From JAGVIE01 sp964520905 (GTDB lineage Bacteria > Bacteroidota > Ignavibacteria > UBA10030 > SZUA-254): a DNA stretch of 17,234 nt. The position numbers and the translations under genes are program-made. Below are positions 8,001-13,494 of this stretch, in pieces. Below the pieces are notes generated by a model, which worked only from the letters and a program-made list of their open reading frames with translations, ran no database searches and was not told the origin of the DNA. The DNA lies in the NCBI GenBank assembly GCA_964520905.1, contig CAZFQL010000029.1, forward strand, positions 1 through 17,234, written 5' to 3'. The first letter of the stretch is position 1. Every line of letters begins with the position of its first letter.

Positions 8001-10265
8001 GCAACGGATTCCGTAAAAAGCAGAATTGATTATCGTTGAATTTCGTAATATGCTACTTGCATCCGTAAAGGTTACCGCCCCCCACCAATTTCCGCCGCTG
8101 AATTTTACCTGACAGCTATCGAGCAGACAATAACCATCATCACTCGAAGATTGGAATCTGATTGTATACCAATTTCCTCTTGCAGGCGCACTTCCTTGTC
8201 CATCTCCATTTGTATCAAAAGGATTACCGACATTATCATCCCTGATGCCGGAGAAGATTATTTCACCTCCAGCAGTTGTTCCTTTTGCACGGAAACCTCC
8301 GTTAACCCAGATACCTACATAATCATTCATTTTGAGTACAATACCAGGTTCAACATCAACGTTTGTCCCGGCATTGATCGTTAAATCTCCAAGAAGAACG
8401 TATGTTATGTTTGTATAACCAGCAACATCACGTTTCTTGATTGTTCCGCTGAACCCAACAGCTTCACCAACGAGTCCGAGCCCAGTCCAGCCAGCGTTGA
8501 TAAATGTCAACCCACTCATTACAGGATCGGCTGAAACAGACATTGCTATCGGCGTGTATTGTGCATTGATGATTGTAGTATTTAAGATTTTGGGCCGTGA
8601 TACCCCGTATGTAATCAAACCGTACACTACATCCTTAATTTCACAGTTGGAGATCGTCGGATGAGCGCCAACCGTTGCAATTTGTGCGGCACCATAAGAA
8701 GGAACCGTTCCATATTTTACGCGACAATAATTTAAAACAGAAGTTGTATCACTGGATTGTTCAAAAAGAATTCCGCCCCAATCATACCTTGCCGGTGAAG
8801 TTGCTGTTCCATCTTTATTTGTATCGCCACCGATATTATCATCCTTAATTGATGTAATGGTAATCATGCTGTCAGCGGTTCCATTGGCAATCAGTTTACC
8901 TTGAATATCGAGACGATACCAATAATAAATCCCCTTCAGAGTTACACCTTTATTCATCGTCAATGTTCTTCCTGTAGGAACAATTACATCACCCAAAAGC
9001 ACATACGTGACATTTGGAACGGAAGTAACAGATCGGATCGGGATGATCGCATCAGCCGGGAGTGTCCCTCCTAAAAGACCAATAGCATCGTATGTATTAT
9101 CTGAAAACGAAAAAGTGTTATTGTCGAAAGTGGGATTGCATGAGAACGACATTGCTATCGGCGTTACCTGGCTCGAACCGATCGTGTTGTTAGTGAAGAT
9201 AGGATTCGAGACACCATCCATCATCGCGCCATAATAATTGTTTGCCATCGTGCATAAGTCAATCGTCGGGCTGGCATTTGTCATGCTGATTCCACCGTAG
9301 TTTCCATATCCAGCATATGTAATATTGCATCGTCGAAGGACACAAGATGCATCAATACTCGCATCTCTGAAATATATGCCGTACCAATTGCTCGAACTCG
9401 GAATACTTGCAGTCCCATCGCCATTTGTATCGCCGCCAAGGTTATCATTTCGATAGGTCGTGAAATAAATCGATTGCCCGGCTCCTGCTATCGCCTGTAA
9501 AATTCCATCAACATAGAGAAATGCACCATCAACAAACTTCAGAATGTTTGTAGATGCTATTTGTAGCGAGCCGCCGGTATTTACTGTATGGTGAGAATAG
9601 AAAACATACGGAACAGCAATGGTATCCAGTACGAGCGCATTCGAGTTATTATTAAAATATAGATAAATACCGTTATTGCTATTGCCTGTCAGATTATTTA
9701 ATCCGTTAAAAACCAATGAACCGGGACCGTTATAAGAAATAGGCCATCCACAATTGGATATGTTTGTGTTTGTCAAAATAACATTTGCATTAGTATAAAG
9801 AATGATTCCGTAATTTTTTGAATTGTTCATATCGCATGAAGTGAGCGACGCAGTTCCATTCTCTATATAGATAGTTGCCGCATACTGAGGTGATGCTGTG
9901 CCTCCATACTTTATCACGCAATTGTTCATATTCAAGCTGCCCACAGTTGCGCCTGTTCCAACCTGAATATAAGCCCAATCCCCTTTCGCAGGTGCGCCTC
10001 CCGTCGTATCTTTTGAAGAAGTGAACGTTGCGCGTGTAGCATTCACAGTTCCCCACACATACATCAATTGTCCGGCAGTGAATCGAACCACCACTCCTGA
10101 ATCGACGGTTAATGTTGTTCCGTTATTTATTGTAACCGTCCCAACAACAGTGTACGGACTTCCAGCTAAATTCCAAGTCCCGGAAACAGTTCCTGACACA
10201 TTGGTTTGACCGTTCGCTGTTACTGCGAGGACGAGAATTAATAAACTGATAGAAAAGTATTTCAT
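5049..10265 (-). CDS. Giant secreted parallel beta-helix protein with dockerin, cohesin-like and T9SS domains
   Basis: A 1738-residue exported protein. Residues 1-20 form a signal peptide (MKYFSISLLILVLAVTANG). A short N-terminal beta-helix segment precedes six modules of about 200 residues (from about residue 210 to 1425) rich in 'ASPTI.NC.I'-like strands, typical of right-handed parallel beta-helices of the pectate lyase/NosD kind. The helix closes with the 'NATNNWWGDDTGP' signature. A dockerin-like duplicated segment follows (about 1434-1496, two 'YDASL.LQ' halves), then a cohesin-like domain (about 1514-1639) and a T9SS sorting domain (about 1649-1738, QNYPNPFNP, ending in KKMLLVK). Such helices often bind or cleave polysaccharides, but no catalytic residues can be assigned, so no enzyme activity is claimed. 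GAGGAG seven bases before the ATG decides the start; a TTG five codons upstream overlaps that ribosome site and is rejected. The cohesin-bearing gene at 256-4983 follows 65 bases later. Confidence 0.9.
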   Translation of the reverse strand: MKYFSISLLILVLAVTANGQTNVSGTVSGTWNLAGSPYTVVGTVTINNGTTLTVDSGVVVRFTAGQLMYVWGTVNATRATFTSSKDTTGGAPAKGDWAYIQVGTGATVGSLNMNNCVIKYGGTASPQYAATIYIENGTASLTSCDMNNSKNYGIILYTNANVILTNTNISNCGWPISYNGPGSLVFNGLNNLTGNSNNGIYLYFNNNSNALVLDTIAVPYVFYSHHTVNTGGSLQIASTNILKFVDGAFLYVDGILQAIAGAGQSIYFTTYRNDNLGGDTNGDGTASIPSSSNWYGIYFRDASIDASCVLRRCNITYAGYGNYGGISMTNASPTIDLCTMANNYYGAMMDGVSNPIFTNNTIGSSQVTPIAMSFSCNPTFDNNTFSFSDNTYDAIGLLGGTLPADAIIPIRSVTSVPNVTYVLLGDVIVPTGRTLTMNKGVTLKGIYYWYRLDIQGKLIANGTADSMITITSIKDDNIGGDTNKDGTATSPARYDWGGILFEQSSDTTSVLNYCRVKYGTVPSYGAAQIATVGAHPTISNCEIKDVVYGLITYGVSRPKILNTTIINAQYTPIAMSVSADPVMSGLTFINAGWTGLGLVGEAVGFSGTIKKRDVAGYTNITYVLLGDLTINAGTNVDVEPGIVLKMNDYVGIWVNGGFRAKGTTAGGEIIFSGIRDDNVGNPFDTNGDGQGSAPARGNWYTIRFQSSSDDGYCLLDSCQVKFSGGNWWGAVTFTDASSILRNSTIINSAFYGIRCEGASVPTVTNVNISSCGYDPIAMSLKSDPVLTSISFAGNGSQGIRLLEGTLSSNAYLRKRDVAGIANIAYIIQGLTISANAVLTIEPGVVIKNVPDYWNGIWVNGALVADGTASQKIVITSLRDDSKGGDTNNDGNASSPNRWDWKGIAFYSSGLDSLNSLKNCEIRYGGSGAGSIWEWGEVRFWGKGKVDSCAIEHTGTTGVGVYGNATPVVSNTQLNNLSYDIVSMSMFTNPTFINTTASNVGYRTIGIMPETYSVTASVPKRNLAGFTNITYRIMDWISVNSGTTITIPEGVIFKGGYITVNGGLISNGTPSAPVIFTAVADDQYGNPKDTETNGFQWPTIWWGYARVYFYDISVDAECSLRNTILRYTETGVYMNQASPNISNCRFDRDYRGLHLTGLSAPVVDSCVFHNLDNAPMLTSILSFPSSYIGNILSGTTWRGIRIMDETLSQDFTLVKRTFAGFSNIPYLFGSFTVGTSSTLTVEPGVIIKFESGGVLYVHKGLIAEGGSTTDSTIVFTSWRDDFYGGDTNADSNATGPWYENWSSIQFLGDALDPDCRLKNCVLRYGGYYWNGRSAIYVNNASPTITNCSINMNRNGVWVTGASNPVINYNDIYQCWESGVTNADRTFNINATNNWWGDDTGPYHATLNPGGKGLVVSDSVNFIPFTSHGSLKPKLGDVSLNGTIQAYDASLVLQHVVHLITLTDPQKVVANVSKDTTISAYDASLILQYVVGLITTFPAQDSGTTALIKDTPVLASSIELGNIEGAFGSTVTVPIRLNGVKHLAGADIVLKFNGDILTAKEAKLTSAVGEMNLTSNFSKGEVRIALAGSKYIDIDGDAILLTFDVSKDIRGNSSSSIQFERVLLNEQDFTLLATSNNTKIEGKPIQYVLNQNYPNPFNPSTKIQYQVPDDVAHVKIVVYNSLGEVVSTIVNRDHSAGTFEVVWDGTNDAGVKVGSGVYFYRITATGEKEFTSIKKMLLVK
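5778..5966 (-). other. Dockerin-like domain segment with degenerate calcium loops
   Basis: About 63 residues contain two copies of a loop plus helix: 'GDVSLNGTIQAYDASLVLQ' and 'ANVSKDTTISAYDASLILQ'. The spacing and the D-A-S-L helix start match type I-like dockerins with paired F-hand motifs. The calcium loop positions 1, 3, 5 and 12 read D, S, N, D in the first half and N, S, D, D in the second, so both loops keep the final Asp but depart from the D-x-N-x-D-G consensus. It lies directly between the end of the beta-helix and a cohesin-like domain in the same protein. Confidence 0.7.
5997..9632 (-). repeat. Six tandem ~200-residue (~600 bp) beta-helix modules within the coding region
   Basis: Module starts are marked by a 'KRDVAG.TNI.YVLLGD'-like sequence and fall near 9632, 9047, 8444, 7835, 7220 and 6635 on the minus strand. 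Each module then has a 'GTTLTVEPGV.IK' strand pair, an acidic 'RDDN.GGDTNGDG' loop, a 'DW.GI.F' strand, an 'N(A/G)SP.I.NC.I' strand set and often 'PIAMS'. The DTN-type loops recur at codon spacings of 202, 203, 201, 203 and 197. The conservation is at protein level and diverged, so this is old internal duplication and not a recent nucleotide repeat. Modules 5 and 6 have altered loops. Confidence 0.8.
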
Positions 10266-10272
10266 AATATTA

Positions 10273-10278
10273 CTCCTC
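10273..10278 (-). promoter_or_regulatory. Ribosome binding site deciding the start at 10265
   Basis: GAGGAG on the minus strand sits seven bases before the ATG at 10265. It overlaps the possible TTG start at 10280, which argues against that longer form and gives a standard signal peptide beginning MKYFSI. Confidence 0.7.
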
Positions 10279-10431
10279 AAGATTATGATGAATTGATAAA
10301 CTATCTTTATTATCTGTAAGATTTCTTGGATGAGACATTGCCCTAAAATGAGTTAATATTTCAGATTTATATCAATTGAAGAACAAAGTAACCTCTTATG
10401 ATTCTGATATCATCCAAAGGAAGTGTGTAGC

Positions 10432-10460
10432 AAGATAAAATAAGTTATTATAATAGTCAA
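10432..10460 (-). promoter_or_regulatory. Sigma70-like promoter of the two giant secreted-protein genes
   Basis: On the minus strand TTGACT (10460-10455) and TATCTT (10437-10432) are separated by exactly 17 bases. The first element matches the TTGACA consensus in five of six positions, the second TATAAT in four of six. Transcription would begin near 10425 and leave a leader of about 160 bases before the ATG at 10265. The arrangement is closer to a classical sigma70 promoter than to the TAnnTTTG type of Bacteroides. Confidence 0.5.
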
Positions 10461-10563
10461 GGTTTTTCTGTGAAAATTATCATTCGTTTTCTACGGATTG
10501 CTCATTTAATAATATTTCTTTAAATTGAATCTGATTCTTTTTCAACAAAATGATAAATAGACC

Positions 10564-11235
10564 GTGAAGAATATACCGGAAGCGTTCACATTCATATTTA
10601 AAGACCCCAACTGGATAGCTAAAGTCGCAATTGGCGCTTTTTTCGCACTTCTTTCAATATTTCTAATCGGAATCCCGGTAATCTACGGATACAGTATTAC
10701 GCTATTGCAGCACGTTCGGCGCGGCGAACAAAACCCATTACCGGAATGGAAAGACGTTGGAGTCTTATTCATTTTAGGTCTGAAATATCTTGTCACCCTA
10801 TTCGTATTTTATCTGCCGGTCGCGATTATTTCTCTACCAGTGATCATATTGATGTTTATCTTATTGACTCAAGGATTAGCGCCACTTGCGTTCATTGAAG
10901 GTAGTATTATATTTATAAGCCTTCTCTCGGTGATCGTTTTGTACTCGCTCTTCATATCTCTGTTAACGCCTATCATCGCTGTTCAATTTGCCGAGAGGGA
11001 ACGAATCAGCGATGGGTTACAGATTCCGAAGATTTTAAGATCATTTAAATTATTTTGGCAGGATGTTTTGATCGTTGTGGCTTTGTGTTTTGCTTGTGAC
11101 ATTCTTGCGTCTTTAGGTTTTATTGTATTTATCTTCGGTGTATTTTTTACATCGTTTTATGTTACTCTCGTCCGATTTCATCTTTATGGTCAGATCAGCC
11201 GAGATATTCAAGAATCATCCGTCATGCCTATATGA
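10564..11235 (+). CDS. DUF4013-like integral membrane protein
   Basis: A 223-residue polytopic membrane protein of unknown function. Hydrophobic segments lie near residues 18-45, 66-102, 112-142 and 166-203, several long enough to cross the membrane twice. The sequence 'RRGEQNPLPEW' (about 52-62), preceded by a 'G.P.IYGY' turn and followed by 'GLKYLV', is the hallmark I recall for the DUF4013 family. The start is a GTG; it is the first possible start after an in-frame TAG at 10558, and the family's usual 'FKDPNW' follows directly. No clear ribosome site precedes it. The stop overlaps the next gene's ATG (ATGA), which indicates coupled translation with the small exported protein downstream. 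No enzymatic role can be assigned. Confidence 0.85.
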   Translation: MKNIPEAFTFIFKDPNWIAKVAIGAFFALLSIFLIGIPVIYGYSITLLQHVRRGEQNPLPEWKDVGVLFILGLKYLVTLFVFYLPVAIISLPVIILMFILLTQGLAPLAFIEGSIIFISLLSVIVLYSLFISLLTPIIAVQFAERERISDGLQIPKILRSFKLFWQDVLIVVALCFACDILASLGFIVFIFGVFFTSFYVTLVRFHLYGQISRDIQESSVMPI

Positions 11236-11651
11236 AAAAAAATAAATTCATCATGATAGTGACAATCCTATTGATACTCATCGTAGGAGTGTGGGAATGC
11301 AAAGATACAGTGACCGGGGGGAGTTTGTCAACGATAGTTTTTCCGGCTTCTAACATTCCATATAGTAAAGTTCAACAACTATTCAATGCAGGATGCGGAG
11401 GTCAAAGTAACGCCTGCCACGGACCGGATACGTTCACGCTGAATAAATTCAGTCTCGACTCTTATGATCATCTGATGTTTGGGGATATAAAAGTAGTTCT
11501 TCCAAAAAATCCCGATGCAAGCCTGCTGATTCTCACCGTTGAAGGAAAAAGTACAAGTAAGATGCCTCCATCCGGTCAGCCGCAATTGAACGATAACCAA
11601 AAAACGGGACTTCGCCAGTGGGTAAAAGAAGGAGCGGACGGGGGATATTAA
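11232..11651 (+). CDS. Small exported protein with heme-motif-like CX6CH, probable envelope lipoprotein or cytochrome-like
   Basis: A 139-residue protein with a basic then hydrophobic N-terminus (KKNKFIMIVTILLILIVGV) and a cysteine at 23 followed by KDTVTGG. This resembles lipoproteins of the group, but the residues before the cysteine are V-W-E and do not form a normal lipobox. The body follows the layout of small cytochrome-c-like domains used in FCB and planctomycete proteins: 'IPYSKVQQLFNAGC' near 42-55, CH at 62-63, 'LDSYDHLMFG' near 75-84, 'NPDASLL' near 93-99, 'KMPPSG' with a possible axial Met 111, and 'LRQWVKEGA' near 127-135. The cysteines before the histidine are six residues apart (C55, C62-H63), not the two of CXXCH. 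Heme attachment is therefore uncertain. It overlaps the DUF4013 gene by four bases and converges on nuoF with five bases between stops. Confidence 0.8.
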   Translation: MKKNKFIMIVTILLILIVGVWECKDTVTGGSLSTIVFPASNIPYSKVQQLFNAGCGGQSNACHGPDTFTLNKFSLDSYDHLMFGDIKVVLPKNPDASLLILTVEGKSTSKMPPSGQPQLNDNQKTGLRQWVKEGADGGY

Positions 11652-11656
11652 CCCGA

Positions 11657-12952
11657 TTAAGCTACAAGATGCGGGGGCGGGATATATTTCTTTTCCGCCG
11701 GAATATTTCCGATACGTTTCTCAAATTCCTCCCGGAATTTTTTAATGACACTTTGAACGGGCCACGCCGCCGCATCACCTAAAGCACAAACTGTATTTCC
11801 TTCGATATTGTTTGCAACGTTTAATAGAAGATCGATATCTTCTGTAGTTCCATCGCCAGCCATGAATCGTTTCAATATCTTTTCCATCCAACCGCAGCCC
11901 TCGCGGCATGGTGTGCATTGTCCGCACGACTCGTGATGATAGAAATGTGTGATACGTGCAAGAACTTTTAGAACATCCGTATCTTCATCCATAACTATAA
12001 CGCCGGCAGTTCCGATTGAAGTACCCACTGCCTTCAAAGAATCAGCATCCATCCTGACGCCTTCAAGCTCTTCACCATGCAGCCACATAGTCGATGAGCC
12101 GCCCGGGATTACGGCTTTAATCTTCTTGCCTCCATAAATCCCGCCGGCATGATTATGGATCAGATCTGTGAGTAGAACACCGGTCGGCAGTTCATAGACA
12201 CCCGGTTTGTTCACATGACCGCTTATACCATAGAGTAAAGTTCCCGGATGTTTCGGCGCACCGATTTTCGAATACCACTCGCCGCCGTGATTCATAATAA
12301 CCGGAATATTAGTGAGTGTCTCAATATTATTGATAGTAGTTGGGCAGCCCCATAATCCAACCTGTGCCGGAAACGGCGGCTTCACACGCGGATAACCGCG
12401 CTCGCCCTCGATCGAATTCATAAGCGACGATTCTTCACCGCAAATATAAGCGCCCGCACCGCGAACAATGTAAACATCCGTACTGAAGTTTGTACCCAAG
12501 ATATTGTTGCCAATGTAATTTTTTGCATACGCTTCGTCTATAGCGTGCTGGAGTATGTTTATCCATTTAACATATTCACCGCGGATATAGACATAAGTTA
12601 CACACACACCCATCGCATATGATGCGATCAAGCATCCCTCTATGAATTGGTGCGGATTGAATTCGAAGATTTCTCTATCCTTGAAAGTACCCGGTTCTCC
12701 CTCATCGCCGTTCGCGCATAAATATTTCGGTTTCGACGATTGCTTCGGCATGAATGTCCACTTGAGTCCCGTTGGGAACCCTGCCCCGCCGCGTCCTTTC
12801 AGATTTGATTTCTTCACCTCATCTATGACTGCATCGGTCGTCATACCTAACGCTTTCCGAATCGCCTCATATCCGCCGTGTTGTTCATAAACATCGATCC
12901 GGTGAAGGTTCGGTATATCGGGAAGAAGTAATTTATCTGAGAAATCGGACAT
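11657..12952 (-). CDS. nuoF: NADH-quinone oxidoreductase subunit F (51 kDa, NADH/FMN-binding)
   Basis: The NADH-oxidising flavoprotein of complex I, 431 residues, at the tip of the peripheral arm facing the cytoplasm. It takes hydride from NADH on FMN and passes electrons to the N3 [4Fe-4S] cluster. The nucleotide-binding loop 'GRGGAGFPTGLKW' lies at 53-65, 'NGDEGEPGTFKDRE' at 81-94, and 'GAGAYICGEESSL' at about 165-177. The cluster ligands are C343, C346 and C349 in 'ESCGQCTPCREG' and C389 in 'NTVCALGD'. All expected residues are present, and the length is normal for the family. The ATG follows the nuoE stop by three bases, so the pair is translated together. It is the last nuo gene here: a plus-strand gene ends five bases beyond its stop, and nuoG does not follow. 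Confidence 0.97.
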   Translation of the reverse strand: MSDFSDKLLLPDIPNLHRIDVYEQHGGYEAIRKALGMTTDAVIDEVKKSNLKGRGGAGFPTGLKWTFMPKQSSKPKYLCANGDEGEPGTFKDREIFEFNPHQFIEGCLIASYAMGVCVTYVYIRGEYVKWINILQHAIDEAYAKNYIGNNILGTNFSTDVYIVRGAGAYICGEESSLMNSIEGERGYPRVKPPFPAQVGLWGCPTTINNIETLTNIPVIMNHGGEWYSKIGAPKHPGTLLYGISGHVNKPGVYELPTGVLLTDLIHNHAGGIYGGKKIKAVIPGGSSTMWLHGEELEGVRMDADSLKAVGTSIGTAGVIVMDEDTDVLKVLARITHFYHHESCGQCTPCREGCGWMEKILKRFMAGDGTTEDIDLLLNVANNIEGNTVCALGDAAAWPVQSVIKKFREEFEKRIGNIPAEKKYIPPPHLVA

Positions 12953-12955
12953 AAT

Positions 12956-13420
12956 CTATCTTAATTCCTGAAGAAGCTTATCGATTTTTTCCGTGTTGAG
13001 ATTTTCGTGGTAATCATCATTTACCTGCATCATCGGTGCAGTACCGCACGAGCCGAGGCACTCGACTTCGGATATTGTGAACATTTTATCGGGAGTTATA
13101 TCGCCAACTTTTAGGTTCAATTTCTTGCAGATATACTCCGATATTTTTTCCGCTCCGAGTAATTGACAGGAAATATTCGTGCAAACCTGTATGTGATATT
13201 TTCCTACGGGCTTTTTATTGAACATTGTGTAGAATGTTACTACCCCAAATACATGGTTTACCGGAAGATTTAAAAGTTTGGCGATCTCATTCATCGTTTC
13301 TTCCGATATCCAGCCATATTGTTCTTGAGCTATATGCAAGACCGGTATCGTAAGCGACTTCGTGTCGGGAAAACGCTTCTTAAGTTCTTCGATTTTATTT
13401 AAATTATCTTGTGTTAACAT
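12956..13420 (-). CDS. nuoE: NADH-quinone oxidoreductase subunit E (24 kDa, 2Fe-2S)
   Basis: The thioredoxin-fold partner of NuoF in the NADH dehydrogenase module of complex I, 154 residues. It carries the N1a [2Fe-2S] cluster, which is off the main electron path. Ligands are C80 and C85 (VCTNISC) and C121 and C125 (ECLGSC), the standard C-x4-C and C-x3-C pairs. The N-terminal helical part contains 'HIAQEQYGWIS' and 'VFGVVTFYTMF', both characteristic. The ATG has no evident Shine-Dalgarno sequence. A 74-base gap separates it from nuoD, longer than any other spacing in this cluster, so the E-F pair may have some separate control. Confidence 0.97.
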   Translation of the reverse strand: MLTQDNLNKIEELKKRFPDTKSLTIPVLHIAQEQYGWISEETMNEIAKLLNLPVNHVFGVVTFYTMFNKKPVGKYHIQVCTNISCQLLGAEKISEYICKKLNLKVGDITPDKMFTISEVECLGSCGTAPMMQVNDDYHENLNTEKIDKLLQELR

Positions 13421-13437
13421 TTCGCTTTATTCAAATT

Positions 13438-13474
13438 AAGGCATCAAAATTTTAAATGAAATATTTTTGCCTTT
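13438..13474 (-). repeat. Inverted repeat in the nuoD-nuoE gap
   Basis: AAGGCA (13438-13443) and TGCCTT (13469-13474) are perfect complements around a 25-base AT-rich loop, in the only sizeable gap of the nuo cluster. In the direction of nuo transcription no T-run follows; a T-run exists only on the plus strand. It may act as a processing or stabilising hairpin between nuoD and nuoE, or be chance in AT-rich DNA. Confidence 0.3.
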
Positions 13475-13494
13475 TTACTTTTGCATTTTAATTG

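Larger units (their letters stand above)
10266..10563. other. Divergent intergenic region between the giant secreted gene and the DUF4013 gene
   Basis: This AT-rich 298-base stretch separates divergently transcribed genes. It contains the ribosome site and promoter of the minus-strand beta-helix gene (listed separately), leaving a leader of about 160 bases. Toward the plus strand a weak promoter can be read as TTGCTC, 17 bases, TAAATT, ending about 38 bases before the GTG at 10564. A small palindrome GAATC-T-GATTC (10527-10537) lies next to it and could be an operator, but it is short enough to be chance. No RNA gene or small open frame with support was found. Confidence 0.5.

Noticed and set aside
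5997..9632. Regular ~600-bp spacing considered as a possible CRISPR or insertion-sequence repeat.
   Set aside because: It is an in-frame protein module repeat with diverged DNA, no short identical repeats and no spacers.
10326..10417. Eight-base inverted repeat TTGGATGA / TCATCCAA in the leader of the beta-helix gene, 76 bases apart.
   Set aside because: A match of this length at such distance is expected about once by chance in 300 AT-rich bases, and the stem does not extend.
11675..11702. GGCGG/CCGCC arms near the end of nuoF as a terminator.
   Set aside because: It lies within the coding sequence, has five pairs around a 14-base or longer loop, and no T-run follows on the minus strand.
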